From positions 372,001 to 436,000 of the forward strand of contig JAIUMU010000002.1 of assembly GCA_022565355.1 (NCBI GenBank): 64,000 nt of DNA, written 5' to 3'. Source of the stretch: Idiomarina sp. GTDB lineage: Bacteria > Pseudomonadota > Gammaproteobacteria > Enterobacterales > Alteromonadaceae. A program made the translations under genes and the position numbers. Numbering within the stretch: the stretch's first letter is position 1; each line of letters begins with the position of its first letter. Positions 38,653-47,990 of the stretch are shown in pieces. A model generated the notes under the pieces. It worked only from the letters and a program-made list of their open reading frames with translations. It had not been told where the DNA came from and searched no databases.

Positions 38653-40107
38653 TTAGAAGGTGCTTAGGCCGGTGAATTCCATGAACCGATATAGAATTCG
38701 GTGCCAGCGGCTCTCATCGGCATAGGTAGTGTAATCGGTGCTGAACTGGCGGCCATCTTGGTTGTACCATTGCTCTTCGAACCATGTATGGCCATCAGCT
38801 AATGCTTGCGTGGCGGATGTTTCTGCAGCTAAAGGGCCGCGTAACAGCACAACCGTTTCTAAGTTGTAGTTACGCAAATTACGGCGGGTAAGGTTAGAAG
38901 AGCCAAGCAGCATGGCAGCATTGCCTTGGCGATCTCGGTATTGCAGCCACTTCGAATGGCATTGCTCACCTTGGGTAGCACACCAACGCACTTGCACTCC
39001 GGCGCGATCTAACTCATGCGCTACCGGCCGGTTAGGCACGCCATTTTTCTCGCGGCCAAAAGCTTCTTTTGCTGGGTCTAGTAGTACCCTCACCACCACA
39101 GCGCGCTCAGCCGCTTGTTTTAATGCATTCACAATATTGCGGTCGGCTAAATAAAAGGCAGCAACATCAATACTTTCGCCGGCACGGGCTTGCAGAATTA
39201 AGTTTAACAACGCGCGCTCTACCGCTCTTTCGGTAAGTATTTGTAGCGAAGGTTGAGCTGCGCTGCCGCTGTTTGTGCTTGCTGTTGGCTGCATGAGTGG
39301 CTGCAGATCAATTCGTGGCGTTAAACCACCAGAGAACGCCAACACTGCCTTTTCACTGGCCAATAAATCCCACGCTGCCCCACCGGTAAAGCGCAGCGCC
39401 ACATTGCTGTGCGCGCTGCTACCATCATGCGGATTTGCCGACGTAACCAAGGCACCTAGCTCATTACCACTATCTGCAATAATCACCTTGCGGTGGTTGG
39501 CCTTAAAATTCAGTAATGCCAAATAGCTGCGCGCCGATACTCGGCCCTCGCCAAACGGATTCGCTAGCGTATCGGCTGTACGATTGCCAAACGGGCGAAC
39601 GAATATCCGCCAAAACCCCGAGTACAGCGGATTACTATCGCGCAGGGAAGTATGATCGGTAAGGGTAACGGGAATTCCGGCAGCTGCAAGCTGAGTAAAC
39701 TGAGGTAAGGGTTTGCCGCCATAAAGCGAATTGAGCGGATCAGAAATCACCTGGATTTCCATTTCTGGAAACTGCCGTTTTTGCGCAATCAGCGCTTCGG
39801 TAAGCTCCCACGAAAGCGCCCGATGGGTTTCCGCCACTTCCCCCTGAAAATCATTGAACAAGAACATATCAATGAGCACCAACCGCCGAGCATCAGCAAT
39901 CATGCTCAACACCGAATCAAATATCTCTTGCTCGATATAGCGCTCGCCTTCGCCATCGATATAGGTTCTATCGGCCAGAAACTCTACATGGCTAGCGTTG
40001 CGCAGCGGCCCCTCAAGGTTTAACCCTGCGGGCATTGGCTTTATTACGTGATACGCCGAAAACAATGCCAGCGCCAACAGCAGCCAGGGTAAAATAGACC
40101 GAAGCAT
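38653..40107 (-). CDS. Phospholipase D-like protein, membrane-anchored
   Basis: A 484-residue protein with an N-terminal membrane helix (about 5-22) and two PLD-type halves. The first half has a regular HxKx4D motif (HRKVIIAD); the second has HSKWLQYRD, where the Asp is one position late, followed by GSSNLTRRNL, which fits the family. Members include cardiolipin synthases and lipid- or nucleic-acid-processing phosphodiesterases; which applies here cannot be told. It starts 2 bases after the stop of the PAS-GGDEF gene, so both are one transcript. It converges on the sulfatase gene with a 7-base gap. Confidence 0.82.
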   Translation of the reverse strand: MLRSILPWLLLALALFSAYHVIKPMPAGLNLEGPLRNASHVEFLADRTYIDGEGERYIEQEIFDSVLSMIADARRLVLIDMFLFNDFQGEVAETHRALSWELTEALIAQKRQFPEMEIQVISDPLNSLYGGKPLPQFTQLAAAGIPVTLTDHTSLRDSNPLYSGFWRIFVRPFGNRTADTLANPFGEGRVSARSYLALLNFKANHRKVIIADSGNELGALVTSANPHDGSSAHSNVALRFTGGAAWDLLASEKAVLAFSGGLTPRIDLQPLMQPTASTNSGSAAQPSLQILTERAVERALLNLILQARAGESIDVAAFYLADRNIVNALKQAAERAVVVRVLLDPAKEAFGREKNGVPNRPVAHELDRAGVQVRWCATQGEQCHSKWLQYRDRQGNAAMLLGSSNLTRRNLRNYNLETVVLLRGPLAAETSATQALADGHTWFEEQWYNQDGRQFSTDYTTYADESRWHRILYRFMEFTGLSTF

Positions 40108-40109
40108 CG

Positions 40110-41015
40110 TTATTCTACTCCCGCGCGATTACGCTTAATTTGATACATGTTGCTATCGGCATGGCTGAGCAAACTATCAGCATCTTCGCCGTGCTCTGGG
40201 TACACCGCCACACCAATACTGCACGAAGGCATGCGTAAATCACCAAACTCAGGGCCAAGTGGCTCGGCAATAGCCGAACTAATATGCTCTACAATTTTCG
40301 CCACCGTATCCTGTTCTACATCGCCCTCTAGAATACTATTTTCTATCGCGCCGCTCGCATGAATGCCGGTTAACAAAATGGTGAATTCATCGCCGCCCAT
40401 TCGCGCCACCGTATCCGATTCCCGCACGCAGGCCTCTAACCGCCGGGCGATGGTGTACAGCACCTTATCGCCCATCGAGTGGCCGTGTTCATCGTTAATG
40501 TATTTGAAATCATTAATATCCAAAAACAACAAGGCGAGCCCAGTTTTCTGACGACGAGCTGTACGCATGGCGGATTTCAAGCGGTCATGAAATAGTGCAC
40601 GGTTGGTAAGTTCGGTAAGGGGATCATGATGCGCCAGAAAACGCAGCTCCTCTTCCGCTTGCCGCAACACTGTAACATCGCGGGCCACACCAACCCTCAC
40701 CTGCTCTTCTTCATACCAACGAGCAGACCAAAGAATATGCACAATCTCGCCATCTTTGCGAATATAGCGATTGCGAAAATCAATGTGGGGCGTACCACTC
40801 ATTACACGCTGAATGGAGGACTTCGAGGCTTCTAAATCATCTGGGTGCATGTAGTTCGTAATTACAGTACCCACAAGTTCGTTCGCCCTATAGCCCAATA
40901 GTGTTTCGCAAGCATCACTTACAAACACAATACGATTCTCGCTATCCACTACAAACACAGTATCTAGCATTAGATTAATAAGCTTGGGAGCAAGCGCTTG
41001 TAAATCAACAGCCAT
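40110..41015 (-). CDS. PAS-GGDEF diguanylate cyclase
   Basis: A 301-residue cytoplasmic signalling protein: PAS/PAC domain about 8-125 (LLGYRANELVGT) and GGDEF domain about 130-300 with the intact active site MGGDEF. It should make cyclic di-GMP from GTP in answer to a signal at the PAS domain. No RxxD inhibitory site is obvious. A longer than usual loop follows the GGDEF motif (TGIHASGAIENSILEGDVEQ). Confidence 0.9.
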   Translation of the reverse strand: MAVDLQALAPKLINLMLDTVFVVDSENRIVFVSDACETLLGYRANELVGTVITNYMHPDDLEASKSSIQRVMSGTPHIDFRNRYIRKDGEIVHILWSARWYEEEQVRVGVARDVTVLRQAEEELRFLAHHDPLTELTNRALFHDRLKSAMRTARRQKTGLALLFLDINDFKYINDEHGHSMGDKVLYTIARRLEACVRESDTVARMGGDEFTILLTGIHASGAIENSILEGDVEQDTVAKIVEHISSAIAEPLGPEFGDLRMPSCSIGVAVYPEHGEDADSLLSHADSNMYQIKRNRAGVE

Positions 41016-41178
41016 AAGCTCGAAAATTCCATTGTTATTCGATTAATCCTACGCGCTTAGCATAGCCTATTGCCAACAATGTGGCAGCCATTTATACGCT
41101 TTACCAGCACAGGGCATATATCTAAGCCTCAGTGCCTGTTAAAATGCCGCTATCACTTATCAGTATGCCTAAACCATT

Positions 41179-41838
41179 ATGAGCAAAAAGAAACTCGAAA
41201 CCATTGTTATGGAAACCCCAACCGGTTCCAACAATGTACTTCTGCATTCCTGCTGCGCCCCATGTTCTGGCGAAGTAATGGAAAGAATGGCCGATGCGGG
41301 TATTAAATTCACTATTTTCTTTTATAACCCGAATATTCATCCAGCCAAAGAATATGAGTTGCGCAAAGAAGAAAATATTCGCTTTGCGAAAAAGTTGGGC
41401 GTGCCCTTTATTGATGCCGATTACGATGCAAAAAATTGGTTTGAGCGGGTGAAAGGTATGGAATGGGAGCCAGAGCGTGGCGAACGCTGCACCGCCTGCT
41501 TTGATATGCGCTTCGAGCGCACCGCACTGTATGCCCACGAGCATGGCTTCGATACCATAACCAGTTGCCTAGGCATCTCGCGCTGGAAAAATATGGAGCA
41601 AATCAATGATTGCGGGCAGCGCGCCGCCGCCCGCTACCCCAATATGCATTACTGGACATTCAATTGGCGCAAACAAGGTGGCGCGGCGCGCATGGTGGAA
41701 ATTGCCAAACGCGAGCGCTTCTACCAACAAGAATACTGCGGCTGCATATACTCGCTACGCGATACCAATAAATGGCGCTTACAAAACGGCCGCGATCGGA
41801 TTCAAATTGGCGTGGAGTACTATACGCCGGGGAATTGA
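41179..41838 (+). CDS. queH: Epoxyqueuosine reductase QueH
   Basis: A 219-residue member of the QueH (DUF208) family that reduces epoxyqueuosine to queuosine in tRNA, replacing the unrelated QueG. Visible ligands: SCCAPC (C25, C26, C29), a second pair in RCTACFDMR and a YCGC motif near the C-terminus, which together hold the iron-sulfur centre and metal. Length is normal. It stands alone on the plus strand between two leftward GGDEF genes. Confidence 0.92.
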   Translation: MSKKKLETIVMETPTGSNNVLLHSCCAPCSGEVMERMADAGIKFTIFFYNPNIHPAKEYELRKEENIRFAKKLGVPFIDADYDAKNWFERVKGMEWEPERGERCTACFDMRFERTALYAHEHGFDTITSCLGISRWKNMEQINDCGQRAAARYPNMHYWTFNWRKQGGAARMVEIAKRERFYQQEYCGCIYSLRDTNKWRLQNGRDRIQIGVEYYTPGN

Positions 41839-41872
41839 TAATTACGGCGATACATATGCTGTATGTTAAGGT

Positions 41873-43315
41873 TCACGCCTTATAAAAACACACCCGGTTT
41901 CGGCCGGCTTTTTTTGCAGCATACATCGCCTTATCCGCACACTGCAGAATATTCTCTGCGGTAATTTCTTCGCCTTTAAATACAAATACGCCAATGCTTG
42001 CTGAGCAACGATGTTCAATTATGTTCTTCGATGCATTTTCTCCAACAGCAGCCATGTAATACGGTTCCGCCAACCGCGCCCGAACCTTCTCGGCCACTGC
42101 GGCGGCGGCTACGCTAGATTTTTCAAAATCTGTTCCGAATTCGCGCAACAATATTACAAATTCATCCCCCCCAAACCGAGCCACAGAATCAATTTCTCGC
42201 ATACATTGCTTTAACCGCGCCGCCACTTCTATCAACAATAAATCGCCCACAGCATGGCCATGGGTATCATTCAAAGGCTTAAAGTTATCAAGATCCACAA
42301 ACAGTACCGCACTGCAACGGCCACTGCGCTTACTAGCCACAAGCGCTTGGTTTAAACGATCAACAAACAAGCGCCGGTTCGGTAGTTCAGTAAGCGTATC
42401 GTAGAACGCCAGTTGCAGAATATACTCATCGGTTCGCTTACGCAGCGGGCTTCTGCGGGTAATGCCATGAAAGCCTGTAATGTTCCCGCGTTCATCGCGA
42501 ATAGGGGAAGAATAAATTTCACCCCATATCTCGCTGCCATCTTTACAACGATGCGGTGCTTCGAAGTGCACGAAATTTAGCGGGGAGCCTGCTCGCTCCG
42601 CTTGCATCGATTTTTGCCATGCATCATGAACAATGGTTACGCCCTCTTGAGTAAACAATTCAAACACATGCTGGCCAATTACCTCTTCCGGCTTATATCC
42701 ACGGAAATATTCATCTGATGGGCTGATATAGGTAATAAAAAGATCGCTATTCGCCCGCCAAATCACATCATGAGTATCTTCCGCAAATAAGTGATAAAAC
42801 TCTTCTCGCTCCTTAAATTCGCGCGTGCGTTCAGCAACCAGTGCTTCCAGCACTCGGTTGTTCTCTTTTAAATTCCCAACCGGATACACTTCCCCATCCT
42901 GGATTAAGTGGTACGGAATAGAGAAGCCAACGTGAACAATTTTCCAAGCATTACCTTCAAAGCGAAACGTTAACGACAATCGGGAGATTTCACGAGAAAG
43001 AATATGATCAGTAATCGGTAAATGAATATTACAGAATGCATTTACCATCACTACCTGCTCATTCTGAACCTGAATAGCGATATCATGCATTTCAAAACGA
43101 ATCCGGCCGGGAACCTCAGCAAAATCTTGCCGAACAATCTTCAGCCAAGCCTCTCGATCAGTAATCAAGGCGATACCACCAAAGGTATAGCCGCTGAAGT
43201 TATTACTGAAAAAGGAGAACAAACGCTCATCGCGCGCAGCGTAAAGCTCTATGCATTCATCGAACAACGCCCGAATCTTCTTATGGCGTTTTGGCTCAAT
43301 TGTAGTAGAGGCCAT
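41873..43315 (-). CDS. Diguanylate cyclase with NTF2-like and PAS sensor domains
   Basis: A 480-residue protein. Residues about 10-130 look like a SnoaL/NTF2-like domain, a helix near 145-170 leads to a PAS/PAC domain (about 170-290), then a GGDEF domain (about 310-480) with the intact FGGDEF site. It should make cyclic di-GMP. An NTF2-like fold as the N-terminal sensor is uncommon in this class and might bind a small ligand or allow dimerisation; the domain call is by eye. Confidence 0.85.
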   Translation of the reverse strand: MASTTIEPKRHKKIRALFDECIELYAARDERLFSFFSNNFSGYTFGGIALITDREAWLKIVRQDFAEVPGRIRFEMHDIAIQVQNEQVVMVNAFCNIHLPITDHILSREISRLSLTFRFEGNAWKIVHVGFSIPYHLIQDGEVYPVGNLKENNRVLEALVAERTREFKEREEFYHLFAEDTHDVIWRANSDLFITYISPSDEYFRGYKPEEVIGQHVFELFTQEGVTIVHDAWQKSMQAERAGSPLNFVHFEAPHRCKDGSEIWGEIYSSPIRDERGNITGFHGITRRSPLRKRTDEYILQLAFYDTLTELPNRRLFVDRLNQALVASKRSGRCSAVLFVDLDNFKPLNDTHGHAVGDLLLIEVAARLKQCMREIDSVARFGGDEFVILLREFGTDFEKSSVAAAAVAEKVRARLAEPYYMAAVGENASKNIIEHRCSASIGVFVFKGEEITAENILQCADKAMYAAKKAGRNRVCFYKA

Positions 43316-43446
43316 ACCAATCCCTCGTTTATGAACCAGATACTTGGTATAGCATGAAGCTATTAGCTATGAAATATCACTATTAGCAGTGGCAGTGGCA
43401 TGCTTGACGTTTCCCCATAAAAAGCCACCTCGCCACCGCACACAAA

Positions 43447-43468
43447 AATGCCCTCCGAAGAGGGCATT
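43447..43468 (-). terminator. Intrinsic terminator after the DJ-1/PfpI gene
   Basis: A perfect 9-bp stem (aatgccctc / gagggcatt) with a tetraloop; on the minus strand it is followed by a T-run. It sits 28 bases after the stop of the leftward amidotransferase-like gene. Confidence 0.88.
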
Positions 43469-43495
43469 CTCTTATCGAGCTTAGTTCAGAACTTC

Positions 43496-44167
43496 TTATA
43501 GCAAGTGCTTCACCAGCGCTACCGCCACAGCGTGAGCACTGGCGGGATTTTGGCCAGTAATCACGCGGTTATCTTCTACCACTAATTCACCCCACGGTTG
43601 GCCTTTGCGGAACTGTTTTGCAGCCCGTGCCAACGATTCTTCCAGTAAGAATGGGATATTATCAATCGTGCCGTAATCCACTTCTTCTTCACGGGTAAAG
43701 CCGGTAACGGTTTTATCAGCTAACAATTTTTCGCCATTACTTAACGTAATCGGCAACAAACCCGCAGGGCCATGGCAAACCGCAGCTAACACGCCGCCTT
43801 GCTCATAATGCTGCGCACTCACTTTCGCTACCGCTTCGTTCGTAGCCAAATCGGATAACAAACCAAAACCACCCGGATAAAAAATAGCGGCATAATCATT
43901 TACATCAATATCCGCTGCCGGAATCGTGTTGTTAATGCGCTGCTGGAACGTTTCGTTGGCTAAGATTTTTGCGTTCACCGCATCATCTTCAATATCCGTG
44001 CCATACACCGGCGCTTTACCACCGTTAATAGACACTAAATCATAATCAAAACCCGCCTCTAAAAACACATGCAGCGCATGGGTTAATTCCGGCGAAAAAG
44101 TGCCATTCTCTTCGTTGGTGTTACCTAAGGTGCCGTGATTGGTAACAAATATCAGTACTTTTTTCAT
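43496..44167 (-). CDS. DJ-1/PfpI family protein (Hsp31-like glutamine-amidotransferase fold)
   Basis: A 223-residue protein of the type I glutamine amidotransferase-like fold. The nucleophile elbow AAVCHGPAGLL carries the catalytic Cys-His, and an early Glu is present. It resembles Hsp31-like glyoxalase III/chaperone proteins, which detoxify methylglyoxal; activity is not shown by sequence alone. Ribosome site gaggc precedes the ATG. It is the last ordinary chromosomal gene before the accessory region. Confidence 0.85.
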   Translation of the reverse strand: MKKVLIFVTNHGTLGNTNEENGTFSPELTHALHVFLEAGFDYDLVSINGGKAPVYGTDIEDDAVNAKILANETFQQRINNTIPAADIDVNDYAAIFYPGGFGLLSDLATNEAVAKVSAQHYEQGGVLAAVCHGPAGLLPITLSNGEKLLADKTVTGFTREEEVDYGTIDNIPFLLEESLARAAKQFRKGQPWGELVVEDNRVITGQNPASAHAVAVALVKHLL

Positions 44168-44311
44168 TGTGCCTCCGAGCGTTCAGAATGGTTCTTTCTT
44201 AAAAAGGTAACTATGCATTATCCATCTGAGCGGTGGTTGGATCACCATGGGGGGCGAATCAGTGCGCAGGGTTTGGGTTTAATGAAGTAACTGAGGGTTG
44301 AAATAATCTCG

Positions 44312-44836
44312 TTAAACAGATATCGAAGCAATATCAGATTGAATGGCTTTATCTAACTGCGCCCATTCTTTCGCTATATTAATCTGCATGTTGGCAACAG
44401 CAATTTCTTTAATTACAAGATCTACACTCTTTTGTTGTTCAGCTTCATACCACTCCAGAAAGCTAGCAAGGTGCCATATTGCAGTTTTTCCAGCGTGCAT
44501 TGGTTGTGGGAAATTACCTTTAGTGGTTTCTAGTTTACGCAAATATTGTCGGGTAAAGCCTAATAAATCGGCAATGTCTGTTAAACCAACGAGGTCGGGG
44601 GCAGATTCAATCAGTTTTGCATTTGGAATTGCCTGCTTCACGTTATGTATAGCTGAGGTTACAGCCTCTAAGGCGTTATCTGCCTCACGCGAGAATTGAA
44701 GAGCGAGGCGCCCTTTTTGGCCAATACCAATAATCGCATCATCACACCCAGCTTCGCCAAGAGCCTCAACATACGTATTTGGATCCTTTATAGCATCAGG
44801 GAGTGCAAACTTTAGTGTAAATTCGAATACTTTCAT
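44312..44836 (-). CDS. HTH-domain protein, probable antitoxin/repressor of the pair
   Basis: A 174-residue protein. Residues 1-75 form an alpha/beta domain without a name I know; 80-130 contain an AlpA/MerR-like helix-turn-helix (DLVGLTDIADLLGFTRQYLR) with a winged segment WHLASFLEWYE. It follows the Cys-rich HicA-like gene by 3 bases with its own gagg ribosome site. The order toxin then DNA-binding partner, and the palindrome at 45144, fit an autoregulated toxin-antitoxin operon. That function is inference. Confidence 0.65.
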   Translation of the reverse strand: MKVFEFTLKFALPDAIKDPNTYVEALGEAGCDDAIIGIGQKGRLALQFSREADNALEAVTSAIHNVKQAIPNAKLIESAPDLVGLTDIADLLGFTRQYLRKLETTKGNFPQPMHAGKTAIWHLASFLEWYEAEQQKSVDLVIKEIAVANMQINIAKEWAQLDKAIQSDIASISV

Positions 44837-44839
44837 AAC

Positions 44840-45097
44840 TTAGCCCTCAGGATCATCTGTGCAGTTTGCACAATTATCAACGATCCTTCTAATCTGCTTT
44901 GCGTGGTTGGTCGCGTTTTTAGGTGTACTCCAAATACTTGAGATACAAAATTCACCACAGCGACAGGTTTTATCATTAAAGGGACAATAAATTTTACCCC
45001 AAGCATGACTTCCACCAACTTCAACTCGCCAACCAAGCTCTTCTGCATATACCAGAGCTGCTTCAATTTCTTTTTTTGAATGCTTGTTTCTCGGCAT
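44840..45097 (-). CDS. Small HicA-like protein with added cysteines, probable toxin
   Basis: An 85-residue protein starting MPRNKHSKKE. The pattern of a first helix, LGWRVEVGGSH and a strand matches the HicA/dsRBD-like fold, whose catalytic His lies in a GSH motif (residues 29-31 here). It also has six cysteines (38, 45, 47, 51, 76, 79), two of them in a CRC, unlike plain HicA, so it may bind a metal. Starts at 45109 (ATG) and 45121 (TTG) are also possible; none has a strong ribosome site. Confidence 0.55.
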   Translation of the reverse strand: MPRNKHSKKEIEAALVYAEELGWRVEVGGSHAWGKIYCPFNDKTCRCGEFCISSIWSTPKNATNHAKQIRRIVDNCANCTDDPEG

Positions 45098-45143
45098 ATT
45101 TATCAACATCCGTGTTAACAACAGTTTAGTTAATCATACTTTA

Positions 45144-45159
45144 GTTGTCAACTGACAAC
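45144..45159. promoter_or_regulatory. Palindromic operator of the HicA-like/HTH pair
   Basis: A perfect inverted repeat, gttgtca and tgacaac, separated by 2 bases. It lies about 47 bases upstream of the first gene of the pair, where a repressing antitoxin would bind. Confidence 0.55.
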
Positions 45160-45188
45160 CAAGCGACGTTCAATGCTGCAAGTTTACT

Positions 45189-45494
45189 CTACGTGAATGT
45201 GGCGCGTATTACCCGATTGTTGCCATCAAACTCGATGATGCATTGGTAAACACCAAGATTGAGCTTACTGCTAAAAACAATCTCTGAACCATACTCCGTA
45301 GCAACCTGCTCGTAACTCGATAAGTTTGCAGTATCTAATTGACGAACCACGCTGACTTTCTCAACACCTTCAGAGAAATTACCGCAGAGGAAGAAAATTT
45401 CTTCACGTGCGGAATTCCATAAAATGGCGACCGTGGTGAGAGCGATAAGAAACACAGCGATTAACAGTGCGCGGAGCTTATTGGTTTTCAACAT
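45189..45494 (-). CDS. Small hypothetical membrane-anchored protein
   Basis: A 101-residue protein with one N-terminal membrane helix (8-26) and a soluble domain outside. No family recognised. It overlaps the preceding membrane-protein gene by 17 bases and is surely cotranscribed. The C-terminal ECIIEFDGNNRVIRATF-like strand pattern suggests a small beta fold. Confidence 0.6.
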   Translation of the reverse strand: MLKTNKLRALLIAVFLIALTTVAILWNSAREEIFFLCGNFSEGVEKVSVVRQLDTANLSSYEQVATEYGSEIVFSSKLNLGVYQCIIEFDGNNRVIRATFT

Positions 45495-45858
45495 CCACTT
45501 GCTTCCTAGAATTTGTATCTAGCTTATTCACCATCGCGAGCTTTGATTGAGTGTAGGTATGCTCTATCGAAACTACCGCGGCGCATAGGCCACTGAAAGC
45601 AAGAGTGGCTAGCGCACTTATAACACCCCAGAGTGAACCAACAAGTGCCAAGCCAGTATAATTCGGCCTGTTGAACGTAAGCGTGGCGCCAGAGCCGAGC
45701 TCCCTTGTAATCACGCCAGATTCAAGAAACGGCACCATAATCAGTAAAGTAATCGCGATAGCAAAGAGGATGAAGCTGATAAAGCCGATTAGGCGGGCTG
45801 CAAATAACAAAGGCCCAAGGTTAACGGTTTTGATACTAGAGTAAGGGTAGATTTTCAT
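45478..45858 (-). CDS. Hypothetical membrane protein
   Basis: A 126-residue protein with two long hydrophobic regions (about 15-45 and 70-98) joined by a polar loop, probably two to three helices. No family recognised. A good ribosome site (aagga) precedes the ATG at 45858. It is the first of a two-gene unit with the 101-residue protein. Confidence 0.62.
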   Translation of the reverse strand: MKIYPYSSIKTVNLGPLLFAARLIGFISFILFAIAITLLIMVPFLESGVITRELGSGATLTFNRPNYTGLALVGSLWGVISALATLAFSGLCAAVVSIEHTYTQSKLAMVNKLDTNSRKQVDVENQ

Positions 45859-45943
45859 AAAAGTTCCTTTTTATTGTTTTTATAATCGTTTTACGCGTAA
45901 AACACCAGCAGAGGCACCACTCACATAGGAGAAAGGGAACACC

Positions 45944-46705
45944 TTAGATGTTCGCCTTGCGCTGTCCACCATCGACACCGAGGCACACGCCCGTGATCCA
46001 GCTCGCTGATTCGGAAACGAGAAAAACGGCTGCATTGGCCACCTCTTCAGGAGTGCCCATTCTATCCCATGGAATGGTCGCAAGTACATTTGAGTAGAAG
46101 TCTGGATTATTCTGCTTGGTCGCCTCCCATAGGCCGCCTGCAAACTCAATAGAACCCGGTGCAATAACATTTACGCGGATCTTCTTAGGCGCGAGGGAAA
46201 TCGCCAACGTCTTCGAGTGGCTGATTAGGGCTGCCTTTGCAGCGGCATAAGCAGGTGGAGAGCCAGCTTCCAATCCTGACGCGGATGAAATATGCAGGAT
46301 GCATCCGCCGCCACTCTCTGCGAACCAGGGAATCACTTTCCAGCTAGCCCTCACGGCGGCCATCACATCAACATCAAAACCACTTCGCCATCCGGCTTCG
46401 TCATCAGCGAAACTGCTGGCCAGTGCAGATGTATTGTTGATAAGGATATCGAGACCACCGAACGTTTTCCGCGCTGATTCGAGAAAACTATCAAGAGCCG
46501 CAGGATCGGAAACATCGCAAACAGTCGCCAGTACCTCAACGCCTCGCTCGCGAAGCTCCCTCTCGGTATCACGCAACGCCTCTTTGCCCCGAGCGCAGAT
46601 AGCAACATGCGCCCCCTCCTCAGCCAAGGCGAGCGCAATAGCGCGGCCGATCCCTTTGCTGCCACCTGTCACTACAGCACACTTTCCACGAAGTCCAAGA
46701 TCCAT
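45944..46705 (-). CDS. SDR-family oxidoreductase
   Basis: A 253-residue classical short-chain dehydrogenase/reductase. The cofactor motif TGGSKGIG, the NNTS segment, catalytic Ser in ISSASG and the YxxxK pair in AYAAAKAAL are all present, and the C-terminus ITGVCLGVDGG is typical. The ATG at 46705 has an excellent ribosome site (aaggagag); an upstream in-frame ATG at 46735 does not. Its base composition is richer in GC than the array around it, like the SMP-30-like gene 44 bases upstream, suggesting both arrived together. Substrate unknown. Confidence 0.88.
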   Translation of the reverse strand: MDLGLRGKCAVVTGGSKGIGRAIALALAEEGAHVAICARGKEALRDTERELRERGVEVLATVCDVSDPAALDSFLESARKTFGGLDILINNTSALASSFADDEAGWRSGFDVDVMAAVRASWKVIPWFAESGGGCILHISSASGLEAGSPPAYAAAKAALISHSKTLAISLAPKKIRVNVIAPGSIEFAGGLWEATKQNNPDFYSNVLATIPWDRMGTPEEVANAAVFLVSESASWITGVCLGVDGGQRKANI

Positions 46706-46749
46706 TGCTCTCTCCTTTACGATTAATTCGCCCAAAGCGGGCTCTCCAC

Positions 46750-47886
46750 TTATTCGGCCGTTTCCAGCTTCACCAGCGTGTCACCCAGTCCGGTCAAGTA
46801 GATCGGACCGCCTTCGGTGGTTAGGATCATGCCAGTAAGCAGGCCGGGTAACGGCGACCACATATCCGGACCGAACAGTTCGAGGCGAGGCTCGCCGGTG
46901 GCTCCGCGGCGCTGCCACTCTGCGAAAACGGCCTGATGCTCGGGAGTTTTGAGATAAAAAGCCGTCAACCAGTGGCCGGAGTCCGGATCAACAACTAGCA
47001 GCGCGTTGGCTATCGGCGAGGCGACCCACAGGCGACCCAAGGCGTCGAGCTCGATATTGTCCGGGGTCGGCACTTCAGCCACCACCCGGCCTTCAGATAA
47101 CTCTCCGGAAGCCACGTTCAGGCGGTAGCCAACAATGCGATCGGCCATAACTTCGGCCACGTAAATCTGGCCCCGGGTTTCATCTATCGCCAGGCCGTTT
47201 GCAAACGCCATTCCGGGCACCTTGAGCTCGGCAGCCGAACGCAATCCATCGGCACCCGGTGGTGCCACCCGAAACAGCGCTCCGTCCAGAGATCGCATAT
47301 CGACCGCCGCAAACATTCGCGCTTCCGAATCCGGCCCGCTGTTTTCCGTAGATTGGGTGAACCAGATGGCGCCGCTACTGTCGCTGCGGGCGGCATTGGC
47401 GCCAAATTCATGCTGGTAGGCGAGCTCCACGTGTTCGCTTTCGGTGTTCACGCGGTAAATCGCGCCGGTGAAGATATCGGCGACCAACACGTGAATCCCG
47501 TCGGGCTCAAGCGCCACCCCGTTCGGGCCGGCACTGCGCTCGGGCGGCTGGTGGACATACCCGGCGGCGGCGAAATCACCAAAAGGTCTCTTGCTGCCGT
47601 CCGGAGACAGAGCCGCCAGTCCGTGCACCTGGTCTGCAACCAGCAGCGTACCGTCGGCCAACATCACGCCATCTTCAGGGCGGTTCAGGGTGCGGTCGGC
47701 TGGGAATAAATCGAATTGTGCGTGCGGATCGGGGTTGTCGGATTCCCTTACAGGAGTTGTTCGACCGGCCATCGCGGCCACAAGCGCCGCGGTGTCGGTG
47801 TATTGCTCAAAAGCTACGAGTGGCGCATCGGCATGCGCGGAGCACACCATAGCAAGGGTGAACAGGGTAAGATATATGCGTTTCAT
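46750..47886 (-). CDS. SMP-30/gluconolactonase-like beta-propeller protein, exported
   Basis: A 378-residue protein with a cleavable signal peptide (ending near CSAHA) and a six-bladed propeller of the SMP-30/gluconolactonase/LRE type: repeated blade edges such as GPNGVALEPDG, FANGLAIDETRG and IELDALGRLWVA. It might hydrolyse a lactone in the periplasm, possibly in one pathway with the SDR that follows. GC-rich, unlike neighbouring cassettes. It starts 105 bases before a degenerate attC. Confidence 0.8.
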   Translation of the reverse strand: MKRIYLTLFTLAMVCSAHADAPLVAFEQYTDTAALVAAMAGRTTPVRESDNPDPHAQFDLFPADRTLNRPEDGVMLADGTLLVADQVHGLAALSPDGSKRPFGDFAAAGYVHQPPERSAGPNGVALEPDGIHVLVADIFTGAIYRVNTESEHVELAYQHEFGANAARSDSSGAIWFTQSTENSGPDSEARMFAAVDMRSLDGALFRVAPPGADGLRSAAELKVPGMAFANGLAIDETRGQIYVAEVMADRIVGYRLNVASGELSEGRVVAEVPTPDNIELDALGRLWVASPIANALLVVDPDSGHWLTAFYLKTPEHQAVFAEWQRRGATGEPRLELFGPDMWSPLPGLLTGMILTTEGGPIYLTGLGDTLVKLETAE

Positions 47887-47990
47887 GGCGGAGTTCCTCG
47901 ATGCCACCTACTCCGAGTTCAGCGTATGCCAGCTCGGAAACGGGTAAGTTTTGTGACTGGTTCAAATCAAAACTATAGACCATAGTCGAG

